Below, piece after piece: positions 1 to 13,355 of a stretch of DNA of 64,000 bases. Within the stretch, counting starts at the first letter, position 1. Each line of letters opens with the position of its first letter. The translations under genes and the position numbers were made by a program. The notes under the pieces are model-generated. The model saw only the letters and a program-made list of their open reading frames with translations, had not been told where the DNA came from and ran no database searches. This DNA comes from Branchiostoma floridae (lineage: Eukaryota > Chordata > Leptocardii > Amphioxiformes > Branchiostomatidae): positions 16,331,778 through 16,395,777 of the forward strand of contig NC_049988.1 of NCBI RefSeq assembly GCF_000003815.2. The letters run 5' to 3'.

Positions 1-1940
1 AGCCTACGATCTTTCAACATATACATGCACCAAACTAGAGTTATATTCATATCAGGTGACAAAGCCCCTTCCATATGGCATGTACCTTTTTCATGTCTTC
101 GTACTTTAAGAACAAGAAGTGGGGGTCGTCACGTCTCTGCCACCAGCCAAGAACATGTTTGAAGTAGCAGCCGTAAGTATCTAAGAACAAAACAACTTCT
201 TAGCTATAGGTCAAGAAATGCACTTTTCTGTTATTCAACCGAGTTTACTGCGCATCCCAATGAAATGAAAAATGAAAAAGACCAAAATAAAGTACGCGCC
301 CCTTTCACCAATTTTGAACACATTATGTACAGGATGAATAGTGTGTCTTTTTCCAGAGTAATTTGGTCTAAATCAGTCTAAATTCATTTCTAAAATGTTA
401 TTGTTTTTGCCGCCGGTATCTGTAATTTGTCTCCACAAGCATATGAATCAAATGTGCCGCGAGGAAGGTGACTGAAATAAAGCAAGGGTTGTGAAAGAGT
501 GTCTCTTTATCCCCACTTACGTTTTCCAGCTAAGAACAGCTGAGAATACTCGTCCCACGAGGGAAGAGGTTTCCGTCCGTCCATAGACCGACGCTTCTGC
601 TCGAAGTGGAAGTAAGAGACCGCTGTGTCCTTTGGGTTCCTCATGAGAACGATGATCTTGACCTAAAACAGAAAAGTAAAGAAAACGGGTAATTTGAGGG
701 AAGGGGTCTGCGTTATGAAGAGCTGTGCCTAGCTTTAAATTCATCTAGACAATGTAGGTATATGACTTTTGGTTTGTATTAACGTAAGTATTGTCGGTCC
801 ATACAAACCAACAGAGATTAGATAGATAGGCCAAAAATCCCTGACCGAAAATTTCCCTGTCCGTAACTTTGATACAAGAGACGGTGGGCCATATAAACTT
901 CCTGGCACTTTTCACCAATTGCTGACGTCACAAATCCGTAAGGCCACATGATTTAGGGGATTGGTCCCGGAAGAAGATTACAGTTGGAGAGTGGAAAATT
1001 TGATACGTTGTTTTAATTTCTGTTGGAAGTTTAAGTTCTCTACTATATAGACGTCCTTAACGTACTTTATTTTGAGGATGAGCGATCCCAGGCGGGGCGG
1101 TGTCCGGGGCGAGGTGGGTGAGGATGACGCGGGGTGAGGCACATTCCTGCAGCATCACGTGACGGGGGCGTGGCTCGTGAGAATATTGGAACTCCAACTT
1201 CCCCATGGCAACCATGTCGTCAGATGAAGAGGCGTTAATCTTGCCACTGGTTACCAGGATCTTGTGTACGATTTCCAGAATCCAGTTGGTTCCTACAAAG
1301 AAGACGTGTAGGTTGCAGACTCGCAGATGTTTCAAGACCTTTTAAGATTACCGATTTTATTTAGGCGTAGGTCCCAATTGGAAAAAGGGGTCCTGTCGCC
1401 TCCCGGGGTATTTTGGGGTATGGCCGAGCACCGGTTTGAACTTAAATAATACTTAAAATGCACCCGGGACCCAGTAACAAAACGACGCCATGGTCTACCC
1501 GTGGGGAACACCGAGGGGTATTCCCGGTATCCGACAGTCCACAGTGACTAATGTGTGGCTTCGCAGCCCGACCGGGGCTACATCCCTGACGGGCGCCGGT
1601 GCACTTAGGACCTAAGCCTGATATGAGACAGATACAGATCTCTTCCTCAAACCCTTTCTTTATCCCATAAAATCAAATGACTCATTTTCAGCGATGAAAG
1701 ACAGTTTCAAAGATTCTTATACGTTTAGATACATACTTTTTTCATACATGGAGTGTAAGTACAGTGTATTGATCTCACACCTGCTTTTGGAAAAGCCACC
1801 ATGACGATGTCGTCATCCCGTATGTCAAACTCAGCCATGGCTTCCATATTCTCCCTCCTAACGTGAGGCGGATATCTGATACCGTTGATGACGTTGGTGT
1901 AGTCATCAGAGTCCATGAAATCTGCGCTCTCCTCTGCCAT
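1..1940 (-). CDS. SULT gene A, cytosolic sulfotransferase, partial (3' exons beyond left edge)
   Basis: Cytosolic sulfotransferases move the sulfonate of PAPS onto hydroxyl or amine groups of small molecules. Coding exons seen: 1781-1940, 1066-1292, 521-662 and 86-180; exons 5 and 6 must lie left of base 1. Exon 1 ends in the 5'-phosphosulfate loop (PKAG, completed by TNW in exon 2). Exon 2 carries the catalytic His in THLAPDTAP and exon 3 the 3'-phosphate site RNPKDTAVS. The start ATG follows an acceptor-like CTAG directly. Exon 2 is nine bases longer than in the other copies (extra residues around DDMVAMGKLEF), and its donor is AAA|GTACGT rather than AAC|GTGAGT. No copy of the non-coding first exon seen in B-G was found upstream. 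Together with its sequence this makes A one of the two most diverged members, along with H. The family call is firm; the substrate is unknown. Confidence 0.9.
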
Positions 1941-4900
1941 CTAGAGTTCAAGGTCAAGTTACTAAATTAAATGGAATAGGCTGCTCCAAAAATTGAAGAC
2001 AGAGGGGGTTGGGGGGTTGGAAGAGGCTGGATTGGATCCGGAGGTGGTAGGGTCAGTGAATGAATGAAGACCTTAGTTTATTCTACATACATACCCACTG
2101 GGTTCAATACAGGTCGCAACAAAAGATACATGAAATATTCTACTACGTGAATTCGACTTCTTCTCGTTTTCTTTGTGATATTGAAGATGTAGATCATCTG
2201 GATTGGAACTAGGGTAGGATTTGTTTGGAGCTTTTTGGCGACGCCTCAGGGGCGGAGGCATTTTCTACAGTATTACGATCGCTTTGAAAGAATTTAGAAA
2301 ATTCCACGAACGCATTCCCTTGGGAATTGATTTTTGGCTATACTCGGGGGGTGTCGTTCTTTGTTAGTGGTATTTGAGGACTATTCTAGCTGTTTATTTT
2401 TATTTGTTTAGGCATTCTTTGTGTCAGGATTAATGATTTAAGGAACGGTCTTTCCACATAACCGAGAATGACTGCAATCCTTGCACATCATAGGCAGTAC
2501 ACACTGTTACAGATTGTTACGATGTTTCGCATGCTTATGAATATCATAATGAAGATCAATATGTCCCAGCTTTTATTTCTTATATAAGCTTGTGCTTTTT
2601 GCAATTTGGAATGGAATGCTTCAAGTGGTTGTCGTTTGGAGCTATAGAAAGGATGATTTTGAGGGTAGAAAAATAGCTTTCGCCTTTGTCTTTAGAGCTT
2701 TGGGATGATATGCTTTCACGGGGTCAAAACAAATAATGAAGACGAATATGTCAGTTTTATGTCGATATCTATAAAATATAAAGTGAAGTGATTTCAGGTA
2801 ATTGTCGTTTGGAATTGAAGCTGGTGTGTTACGCCGAAGGGCGGTTATACCGGCTATATAGATACATATTAAGTAAAGCCTGATTGTGAAATGTTAATAA
2901 GTCACATATTTCAAACAAGTCATGAAACCAATGGATTTCACGTTGTTTAGATTCTGCTTTGAAGACTATGACTAGCACAGCTAGAATAAAGGAAGGACGC
3001 AGAGACAAGGTTTTCCGTACACTTGGCACGGGACACTGTTTAAGTGTTTTGACGTTACTACATAATGCTGACCCCGCTAACTTCGGTCACAGGTTGGATA
3101 CAGAATAATTGTACTGAACATTCCTATGGCGGTTCTCTCCTTTACTACATCCATCTCCGGTTTGATTCGGTCCGTCGTCGCTGAGGTTAACCTTATGTAC
3201 GGTTCTTTGATACACATGCACAATTAACTACTACTGCAATGTATACCCAGTACACTAAAATGCACAGTAATGGTATAAATCACCTCAAAACTAGTCCGTG
3301 AATTCTCTAACTAGTTTTAGGTTCACTATGGTTGTAGCAGCGCAATCGATTGGCTATTCTAGATCTGCTACTGGTCTGGCACTCCCCTCTCATTATCTTC
3401 CTCCTGTCGACGGTGCTGTTCTGGGTGATTTGTAGCTCCTTCCCGACTTTATAAGGCACACGGACGTCTATTCCGGCTCCTTCAGTGATGCAGCTCGTCT
3501 CACTGACTTGCACGGACTCCACTGACTTTCCCTGTCGTGGTAGGAGTCCCTGTGCACGTTGTGGCGGAACTGCGTCGTCCTGGTGGACACAGGTACGGGT
3601 GTCAGGAACACCTTGACGTTGTCACTCGTGTCCAGTATGTATGGTCAGTCTGTTGGGATCGAGAGAAAACACAGATCACATCGCCCGTTTCAAATACTTA
3701 ACGGATACACTGATACTGAAAATAGCGGTTTCTTCCAATTGAAAGCCAACTCATAAATTTGACACAGTCGTTGTACGGCTGTTTGGATCACAAAAAATAA
3801 ATACGAACATCTAAAACCTTCGCGTGTTTGTACTACTTTGGACAGCGCTTGTGTACCTCTGATCTGAGGATGCAGCCTGCTCCCTAAGATCTGATGGCGG
3901 GAGTGAGTGGGGATCCCACGTGTAGGTTAGACCCTGGGAGCGACTGCATCCAATTAACAACTTTGATCCCCGGGGGGGCCCAAAGATCCACTATTAGATC
4001 CGGGCCAGTTCTACACAAACCAGATGTTGTTCTGCAGTAAACACAAGTCCTACTTGAATACTACGTAATCTAGAATCAAATCAATGTGACTGTACACAGA
4101 TGACATTAACAGTTTCGGTGAACACAATTTGAAGACCAAGAAACAAATCTATCTTTAAATTCAATTTTTATACTCTGCAATCGTATACACCCTGAGTGTG
4201 GCCTTATCATACCCTAATCCCCTATGGATAAACCTATTGTTCGAATGATGTACCACGTATCAACTGTAATTCTCTACGTCAAATAAAATTTTGAACATAA
4301 AACAACACAGAAACAGATCAAACGTCAAAAGTATGGATGTTAGGTAATAAGATTCCCTTCTTCTTTTCTCCCAAGAAATTTCTGCCAAGCCCGAAGAAAA
4401 AAGAAAATAATATACACAGATCATGCATGCATGATCATGCATTCTTGGTCTATGGACATCCCAAAAGTTGAAATGGGGCAAGTGATGGGCTTTGTTACAC
4501 ACCCAACAATACTGTTGAATGACCGAGTCGGGATAGATCACAAGTAACTTGTTTGTTGTTGTTGTTTTTTTGTTTTCGCGCAAATCATCAGGAGAGATAA
4601 TCAACAACACATCGACGAAAACAAAAACTCTTGTACACGAAGTCGGCATTAGTCCTTGAATCATGAGGCATATTGGGGTACAAGTGCAGACGAAAATGTG
4701 TCATAAAATTGCGGTGTATTTAACAGTAACCGGTACTACAAATCGCTTCCGAGTTCCGCCTTATTCTATACAAAAAAAGCATTGTTTAGACCAACTTTCC
4801 GGTACCGATTTTCACTAACCTGGGGTGGTTCCTCGTCTTCCAGATACCTTGAGGCGAAACTACTGGCCCGGCTACGTGCACCAACATCATCCTCGGGAAA

Positions 4901-7900
4901 AACACTTCTTCGACTAGCGGCATTTTGTTTGTATCAGGCGGGAGAACTGGGACAGAGTGCCCCGGGACGCTATAGTTAGCAAAACGAAGATCACATGACT
5001 CGGAGCACGCACGCTCAAACGGGGTTCAAACATGACTCCGAGCACGCACTACTTACAGGTACATGTCAGTGCGTGCTCGCGGGGCTCAAACGTAAGAATT
5101 CTCATAGATCACGTAAAAGACCGGCAAGGGTTCACCATCAAAGCAGTTTTTTATTTTATTAAACTGAAATACAGAAACTTTCTATTTCTTGCAGAAAAGA
5201 TATTACAGGTAATAAATAAGACACAAATACTGGGTAATAGTATGTTCATGTTCATGCTACGATACGTGTTGTTTACATGGTGATAAGCAGTTTTATTACC
5301 CTTTGAAATATTCATGGGTGTAATATTTTCACCTGTGTATGTATGTCTGTGATTGCTTGTGTCAACTCAAGATAACTCAAGAACTGTTGCTGAATGATTT
5401 TGCTGTGTTGGTGGCGTGTGACAAAAACGGAAATAATTACGGGAATCTTCGGCCCATAACGGCTTCACTTGGAACTGCAACCGTTACGACACATGTTTTT
5501 TTTTTATATCTCGTGTTCTGAATAAGCCGTGGTTACGATTGATGGTTGGTAGATAGCTATTGTGCTAGGAAAGAAGGGCATACGTTTGGGCCCCCAGCGA
5601 TTGGTGTTGAAATTGCAAGGTAATTTTTGTCAAAACTTTCCGAAGACGATTACTCAAGAAAGAAATAACGGATTTTCATGATTTTTGGTCTGTATGTAGC
5701 TTAGACAAATGAAATGAATGTTGTACAAAATGAAATACACATTATGCAAAACAGGAGGTCATTTCCAGAATTAATGTGAATACGATATATCAGGGCCAAT
5801 TCCTAAGGTCTGTACAGTGGCAAGTTGACCAAGTATATGACTGTGCGGACGCTTTCTCTATCTCACTCTTGCTTTTCTTAAAGAACTACCCGTCTCCTAT
5901 ATCCTGTAGTTCAGGGCTCCGGGCTCGTCCTTCTACTCCCCGCTTGGCTAAACTCGAGTGAGAGCATATGGTGTGCTCTGTATTTAGACCCTTCCTCTCG
6001 CAAAGCATCTCGGGATAGTACTCAATTCCTTATCCCTTTGTCCTCTGTTCGGATTTAGATTTGTGTCGACATATCGGGGGCCCAAATTTTACCTATATAT
6101 AAACTACGTTCCCCCTTACTCCCCATTCCTTCTCTAACGGTAATGACAACACAACACCCTGCTCAAGTCTAGTTTTTTTTCTAAATGTTTCACTTTATCT
6201 CATACATTCGGATCCATATGCATCGTGTCTTTGCGTTACAATCATAACTTTACAAACTTCTAATGTTTCTAGGGAACGCCAACCGTTGAACGGCGTTGAT
6301 AACAATCTTGTCCTAAACATGATATGGTCTTGTCATTTAAGTGGCAGATAGCTTCTGTTGGGGCAGGTTTGAGCCCTCTAACTGATTCTGGAACTGTAGG
6401 GGCATAGTTGTCAAAACGTAGACAACTGACAATTACCTAGGGTCTGTATGCTTCTTCCCGTAAGGCCTGGTCAGGCTATTTTGATTTCCCATCATTCGCA
6501 GGGAATCTATTTCATTTGATGTAAATCATACGGAGGAAGTGATTATTTTCCGTAAGTGAATTTTAGTCAGGCCTTCCAATTTTTCGTGAGCCGTAGCGGA
6601 GACGGCATTACTATAATACACCATTATGGAACTTTCCATTTTCTTATTAGTAATGCAAATGGGGTCTTCAATTTGCATAATTGTCATCAATAGATGTTTC
6701 CCTCTTTCTCTGTTACATCCGCCGTGTGTTTGAAAGTACTGTTATGAAATCCAATAGATGTATTACATTTTCTTATTACTTATGCTGATAAAATACTGAT
6801 TTTCAACATTATCATCTAACGTTACCTAACGTCGCCGGGGTGTTTTTAAACACCACCCTTGTTTGGATTGGAACTAGAGTAGGATTTGTTTGGAGCAGTT
6901 TTGGATTGGAACTAGGGTAGGATTTGTTTGGAGATTTTTTGGATTGGAACTAGAGTAGGATTTGTTTGGAGCAATTTTGGATTGGAACTAGGGTAGGGGT
7001 TGCGCAGTTCTTGTGCTTCCTCCACCCCCTCCACATTTAATATTTGGAACAGCCCAATGTATATACTTTAAAGTTTTTGTCTGTTTACTGTGTTCACAAG
7101 TTAGTAATAACATACTTTCAATGTTGAGCTAAGAAAAAAATAATATAACACGTGCAAATTCTGACATATATAGAAGTAACAATGGGAGGTCAAAGGTCGA
7201 ATTTGCTTTCATCCATGGTCCATGGTAGACAACAAACAAACCGTTCGTCACCGCGCACTAGGCTCGATCGGAAAGTTCAGAGACATGAATTTGTGGAAAC
7301 ATTCCTTAACCTGTTCGCGGTTCCGACTGCGCATGCGCAGGTCAAAGGTAAAGGTCCTTGGGGCAGAAACAAAACAGATCTGGGTATTGTTATTAAAAAA
7401 TGAACGTACTTACAGTGTCAGTGACTTCCGGGTACAGCAGTAGACAAAATTCTTATCCAGATCTGCCTGCCTCTGTATCAGAGGGTATGGGTTCAAAGCC
7501 CACTGGAGTCCTCAATTATGTACAATATCGCACCTACTTTGGGCCCTTCTCAATGGACTTGAAGTTGTCGAAATCCCGAGAGTCTGCCACGTTTTAAAGC
7601 TATGAAGGAGACCTGATTTCTTGGCTCAACTCTAGGTAAAGTGTCGGACGTCCTTGCTACAAGTACTAAGACAATGGCATTAGTGAACGTTACGTCTTGA
7701 GCTGCTCACCTGTTACTGAACACAAGACAGATCGATGGAAGACGCACGGTACAGGTAAACATCGGGTCTGCTGACTTGTGTTTCTGTTGCCTTGACCTTT
7801 GCACTATTGACCTTTGACACGGTACAGAGTAAACTCAGCTAGCTTGAATGAATAGTGCAATGTTACCTCTATGAAAAATTGTCAGCAAGAGGTTGACGTT

Positions 7901-8129
7901 TGATGTCTCGTATGCATTAATCGCTAATTATATCTTAATGAGGACAGTTGCATTTCATGAAAGAAGGACTCTTGAACGTGTGGCGCGCGTGTGTCTTACG
8001 GCCTTCGAAAGTTACTTAAGTAAGTAAATATGAACATTAGCAAACGTAAATTATGTAAGTAAGGCAATCTGTGACATATTCTATGAGGAATTAGTCTTTT
8101 TTGCCAAGATAAGACTATCATACTTTGAA
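1941..8129. other. Intergenic, SULT A to the Mutator-like element
   Basis: No coding exon recognised on either strand. Contents: one stray unit of a 38-bp repeat at 2200, the tandem array at 6865-7000, and A/T-rich unique-looking sequence. Confidence 0.6.
6865..7000. repeat. 38-bp tandem repeat, about 3.5 copies
   Basis: GGATTGGAACTAGRGTAGG begins at 6865, 6903, 6941 and 6979, a 38-bp spacing. A single unit also occurs at 2200-2238. Confidence 0.85.
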
Positions 8130-8138
8130 TTATTTTAG

Positions 8139-9074
8139 GGGTTTACGGAAAAGGCTGGGCTGTCTACCTGGGCTGTCTACCTGGGCTGTCTACCTGGGCT
8201 GGCTATCACGTCAGGCTACTTGAACCTACGAAAGCCCATTGGGACAAAAGCTGTTTTAGCAGTAGAGCTGTTTTAGCAGTAGGGGTAGCAGTTTGTGCTC
8301 AATGAAGAAGCTATGTGTGAAGCTATTGTGTGTGTTACATAACCAAGAGGTTCTGGGTTCAAATCACTTGATATGCCACCGATCTTGTACCCTTGGGAAG
8401 GGCTATTAACACGACTTATCGGGCTGATTGGATTAGTCTTAAGACTGGTGGCTAGTTGGTCAAAGGCGGCCAGGAGCCGTTCTTTAGGAGCTGTCAGGGT
8501 CCAGGCTTCTGCGCCATACATTAGGATCAACAATTGAATTGTGAGGAGCTTAAAATAAGCGTTGCTAAAAGTGCAAGGGTCTGGAACTGCTGCCATTTGG
8601 TGCTAACTCAGGTGACCTCAATACGACAGCAATTACCCCAGGTGCGGCCATAGGACTTAAGGTTTTGAACCACTTACACTGGGAAGGAAGGACCCCTAGT
8701 CTTTTCCGTAAGTGTGGTGGGTTCTTTGCCCTATCTGAGGGAGGGCCCTTACCGAAGCTAGGTACTCTTTTCTCTACCCTAGTGAAGGGAGGAAAGTCGT
8801 GTTAAGAGCCCTTCCCAAGTGCACAAGATTGGTGGCATATCAACTGATTCAAACCCAAACTGATTCAAACAGCTCCTTCACACACTGCCACTTCACACAG
8901 CTCTTTCACATAATAACACACAGATCCTTCGCTGAGCACAAACAGCCCCTACTGCTAAAACAGCTTTTGTCCCAATGGGCTTTCGTAGGTCCAAGTAGCC
9001 TGACGTGATAGCCAGCCCAGGTAGACAGCCCAGGTAGACAGCCCAGGTAGACAGCCCAGCCTTTCCGTAAACCC
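8139..9074. mobile_element. Mutator-like inverted-repeat element with 9-bp target duplication
   Basis: A 936-bp element begins GGGTTTACGG and ends CCGTAAACCC. Its inverted arms run to about 270 bp each (8139-8415 and 8798-9074). Each arm carries three to four copies of a 14-bp CTGGGCTGTCTACC unit near the tip. It is flanked on both sides by the 9-bp TTATTTTAG (8130-8138 and 9075-9083). Long arms and 9-bp duplications fit Mutator-like elements. No transposase is seen, so it is non-autonomous. Parts of the arms resemble the repeat blocks upstream of SULT B, C and E. Confidence 0.8.
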
Positions 9075-9083
9075 TTATTTTAG

Positions 9084-9869
9084 TAGATAAACTGATCAAC
9101 TGATATAATTTACGCTAATAAGCAACTTATTTGTATAATCCATGAGGAGCATTTATGATACGTCACTCAAAAAGGCTACCGTATGAGGCATTGTTGAGGG
9201 GCCATGCATTTTGGCAAAAAATGTTCAGTTTCAAGATGCAATATACTTGACTACTGGGTCACAGGTATAGCTAATAATCAACAATAAACAAAACGTGAAC
9301 ACAACCGGTAGTCTCTCTGTATTGAATATATCTTTTAATGGAGGAATGGAACAATTGAAAGAGATGCAATTTGTGGTAACTGCGCTTTATTAGTACCAAT
9401 TCTAGAAGAATTGTCAATTCATGCTTCTCTTTTATCATGCTGCTACGTGTCATCATATCACCAACCAACGCTCGTATTGTCATCACGGTGAGGTTAGTTT
9501 GGCCTGGAGTGAATTTAATATACATTGACCCATTAACCGACCGCAGGAGCTGGAACACATGACACAACAGTGTATGGAAAATGATTCTTGAACAGTCGTT
9601 AGTGCAAAATCAGTAATCTCAATCTATGCCGAAGCAAAGATGTCATATCCGAGTCCTTTATGACCTGTATGACACAAGGTAATGCGACTGGCTTGTTGGA
9701 TTAGTATCGATCACATTAAATCATAAACAGACTGACTTGAAAGAAGATACATCAATAAGATGGACCTTAAGTACACAGAGTGTACACGTGCCTTTGAGGT
9801 GTAGTCACATAATTACATTTGTCACACACAGACAACTATCAGGGAATGTAATCTTTACTGAGACTTGAG
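9084..9869. other. 3' flank of SULT B
   Basis: No gene seen. About 9270-9869 is recognisably similar to 29090-29675, the 3' flank of SULT G, and so is part of a duplicated unit. Confidence 0.6.
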
Positions 9870-12080
9870 CTATTCAAAGTTAAAGTGAAGTCCTGTTCCT
9901 TCCAGCTTTGCCTTGCATTTAAAGTCGAGCAGCCTGCTTTGCTCGTCGGTAAACATCGTCTTCCAGTCACCAACAATACCTAAAAGTTGACAAAAATTTA
10001 GAAACTTTATACAAATCGCATGATATTAAAAAGGCCTACACTAGACACGTCTTAGCTTTGGGAAAAATCGAATATAATATAACTAACTACGCCTTTCCTC
10101 CTAGCCCCAGTTCAAAACGTCACAAAATGTCAGATGAAATGTGAACACAGTACTACGACAATAAGTCAATAAGATGGTATTATTTAAAAGCGAAGTTACC
10201 TTTCGTTGAAGAGATTCATTAGGCTGGGAGCTGCCCAAGTCCTACTTACCTCTACGGCGAAAGGAGGCGGGGGTAAGGGGCAGAAGATCCATGCAAGTCT
10301 CGACCTAGTTCTCGCAACTCTCGCGAGAACTAGGTCACTCCGTGATCATGATGGACTGATAGCCATCGAAAATTTGGAGGTATGTGCATTTACCTGTCAA
10401 AACTAGTCACTGATTGATGAAAATTTCTATTAACTGAAGTTACCTTTGCGGGCCATAAGAGTCCTGTCTTCGTACCGTGAGTTATCCAGGGTGGTCTTCA
10501 TATTGGAGAAGGTGCACGCATGCGCGATAGTGTCGATGGAAGCGTCATCCAGTTTGACCTGAAGGAACGCCGCCACTGTCTTCACGGCTTTAGGGAGGTC
10601 CTGGGAAAAACAGGTGTGAGTTGAGAATGCAAGATTGCACGTGTGCGTATACTTTCAACCTCATAAATGAGACAGAATTAAACTATAATCGAGAACCATC
10701 TACCTGCTTCATGTCTTCGTACTTTAAGAACAAGAAGTGGGGGTCGTCACGTTTCTGCCACCAACTAAGGACATGGTCGAAGTAGCAGCCGAAGGGATCT
10801 AAGAATAAAACAAGATCCTATAAAAAATGCCACTTTTAACCGGATACGTTTTTCACTTACTTTGGTTAAGGAATACATATGCTGATTCACTCTGCTAGAT
10901 TTAAAATGTGCTGCGTAGATTAAGCATATATTGATATGATCTGATAACAGTAAGTAAATAATCTGTTGGATATCCATACTTATAAAAGTACAACCGAACA
11001 GCTACAAACGTTATCGAACACTAGTATGCATCGGACTGATTTCAAAGTGGTTTGTTTAACAAATTTATATCGTTGAATAATTTCTTCCTACTTACGATTG
11101 CCGGACAGGAAGTTCTGCATAAAATACTCGTCCCACGAAGGAGACTGCTTCATTGCAAAACGAGACCTCATCTTCTCTCCGAAGTGGAAGAAAGACACCG
11201 CCGTGTCCTTAGGGTTCCTCATGACGACGATCACTTTAACCTTTGACAGAAGGGTCAGAAAACAAATTATCAAATTCCTTAAATTTTGTAGTTGAACTAA
11301 TAACTACAGTCATCGTGACATTTCATATGAATATTTGTACGTCTAAGAAACCCTCCAGAATGTGACTTCACGTGCAGACACGCTCACGTGACCTCATTTG
11401 ATTATGACGTGTTGTCCGCCATATTGGATGGTTAAACCTGGAAATTGGCAGGTAGATTTGTACATATAACTACAGTCATATAATCGTCACATATCTAAAG
11501 AAACCCTTGGGAATGTGTAGTTACGTGCAGACACACTCACGTTGTTCTGAGGATGAGCGATCCCAGGCGGGGCGGTGTCCGGGGTGAGGTGGGTGAGGAT
11601 GACGCGGGGAGAGGCACATTCCTGCAGCATCACGTGTTGAGGGCGTGACTCGTCATCATACTGGAACTCCAGCTTCCCCACCATGTCGTCAGAAGAGGCG
11701 TCGGTCCGGCCGCCGGCTGACAGGATCTTGTTGACGATCTCTAGTGTCCAGTTGGTTCCTGTAGGTTATAAAGTCATAATCTCAAATCCAGTCCAACCCT
11801 ATCTTTGTGTGTCAACGTACCATCGTCAGTGCTGATATAAGATTACAACGGTTGTAAAGCAGCTACCGATGTGAAAGTATTCTGTATACAATGTATCACT
11901 CACCACACTGTCGCACACACCTGTTTTTGGGTAACTCACAATGACGATGTCGTCATCCCGGATGTCAAAGGTCGCCATGGCTTTCAAATTGGCCTCGGAA
12001 ACAAACCGTGGGTATATGATGCCCTTGACGACATGACTGAAGTCATCGTCGTCCATGAAACTTGCAGTTGCCTCCGCCAT
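9870..12080 (-). CDS. SULT gene B, cytosolic sulfotransferase, complete
   Basis: Six coding exons: 11921-12080, 11541-11758, 11096-11240, 10704-10798, 10444-10600 and 9870-9979; 885 nt, 294 residues, the usual length for cytosolic SULTs. PAPS-binding PKTGTNW is at residues 51-57, the catalytic His at about 110 (THLTPDTAP), and RNPKDTAVS at 134-142. The C-terminal PAPS signature RKGIVGDWK starts at about residue 257 and spans the exon 5/6 junction. Exon phases (1,0,1,0,1) are identical in all copies. No signal peptide or membrane segment is seen, which fits a cytosolic enzyme. The start is fixed by the TTAG acceptor directly before ATG and by the shared N-terminus MAEAT. Exon 3 has one codon more than in A, D, F, G and H, as it does in C and E. 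Intron 5 (9980-10443) holds a perfect 14-bp hairpin. Confidence 0.93.
10302..10336. repeat. Perfect 14-bp hairpin in intron 5 of SULT B
   Basis: GACCTAGTTCTCGC and its exact inverse GCGAGAACTAGGTC are separated by seven bases. Confidence 0.75.
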
Positions 12081-12472
12081 CTAATATTCAGATTTAACCT
12101 TTGAGTTAGTTATGGAATGGCCATGTATTTGTCTCGTGGTGTTTTCTATGTTTTCTATTAAATGACAACTAACTTATCACACTGACACCATGGCATCTTT
12201 AAATTTGGATCTGTAGGAACCAGCCCAGGGGTAGCCCCACCTCAAATTCTAAACTGTAAACGCCAGAACACGCACTAACTCTCAGTTTTCCCCCCTCACC
12301 ATAGTAGAACGCCGTGCCTGGCACGCGTACAGCTCTCATCGCTGAGTCATTCCGTACCAGGCAAGAGGCCTGCCCGTCCTAGCCCGCACCCGGTAACCCC
12401 CCCCCCCCCACGTTGCTTCTGATAGGGTTATTTGTGGGTATCCCCAATGTAGAAGTAGATATAGGTACTTAC

Positions 12473-12640
12473 CGTCCTTGATGATGCCTCTACAGTAGAT
12501 GTACACAATAAATAATTCTGCACACAATAAAGAATTCTACACACAAATTCTAACTCCGCTGCCTCTGTAGTCGTAGGTGTTGTACTTTGTCGACGTCACA
12601 AGTGGACTGTATGTAAATATTGATATAAGGTGAACGGTCA
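12473..12640 (-). other. Non-coding first exon of SULT B (5' UTR)
   Basis: The minus strand reads ATCAAGGACG|GTAAGTACC with the donor at 12473. The upstream block is conserved in six copies: a TCTACTGTAGAGG-type stretch, repeated AATTCTTTATTGTG, and AACCCTGCCCTGCTG. It would splice onto the acceptor directly preceding the ATG at 12080. The 5' end is approximate. A shared A/T-rich AAATAAACAAG about 30 bases further upstream (about 12660-12670) could serve as a weak TATA-like element. The exon call rests on conservation and the donor; no transcript evidence is available here. Confidence 0.6.
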
Positions 12641-12719
12641 GCAGGGCAGGGTTCAAAACTTGTTTATTTAGCTCAAACCCCTCACAGAAGTGGTACGGTG
12701 GGATCATGACAGCGAATAA

Positions 12720-13355
12720 ATGACTAATATGGAAGCTGTGTGTGAAGGAACTCTAAATGGGCTGTATGTGAAGTGGCAGTGTGTGAAGGAGCTATTTGTG
12801 AAGGAGCTGCGTTGAAGGAGCCGTCTGTGAAGTGGCAGTGTGTGAAGGAGCGATTTGTGAAGGAGCTGTGTGTGTTACATAACTCAGAGGCTTTGGGTTA
12901 GAATCAGTTGATAGTCAAGTCAAGTCAAATTTATTGCATCAGGTACAATGTATGGCAAAATTATAACGTATTGCTAACAGCTACAAATTGATATGCCACC
13001 GATCTTGTGTGCTTGGGAAGGGCTCTTTCCTCACATCACTAAGGTAGAAAAATGAGTAACTTAAGTTAGGGCTGTCCCTCAGATTTGAGGAGATCCACAT
13101 GTTAAAGAACCCACCAAACTTATGGAAAAGAATAGGGGTACCGGTCCTTCCCGGTGTGAGTGTTCAAACCCCTAAGTCATATGGCTGCACCTGGAGCAAT
13201 TGCTGTCGCTGTTTGGAAATCATTTACAAATGGATGGCAGCTTCACAGAATACATGCAAGTGGTTGAGGGACAGCCCTATGTATTTTCACATACATGGTC
13301 GACCTTTGGGACTTTGGGACCATACCGCCCTCACTATTAAAGGCTTATTAATAAA
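12720..13355. repeat. Intergenic repeat block between SULT B and C
   Basis: Begins with short GTGTGTGAAGGAGCT units (12740-12870), then AACTCAGAGGCTTTGGGTT, TCAAGTCAAGTCAAATTTATTGCA and CACCGATCTTGTGTGCTTGG. Related blocks occur at about 16100-16736 and 24545-25237, and partly inverted inside the element at 8139-9074. The GGGTTCGAATC in the third copy resembles a tRNA B box, so it may be SINE-derived. No gene. Confidence 0.65.

Noticed and set aside
8141-8215. Regular short repeats near 8.15 and 9.05 kb considered as a CRISPR-like array
   Set aside because: The units are contiguous 14-bp tandem copies without spacers, mirrored at the tips of an inverted-repeat transposon in an animal genome.
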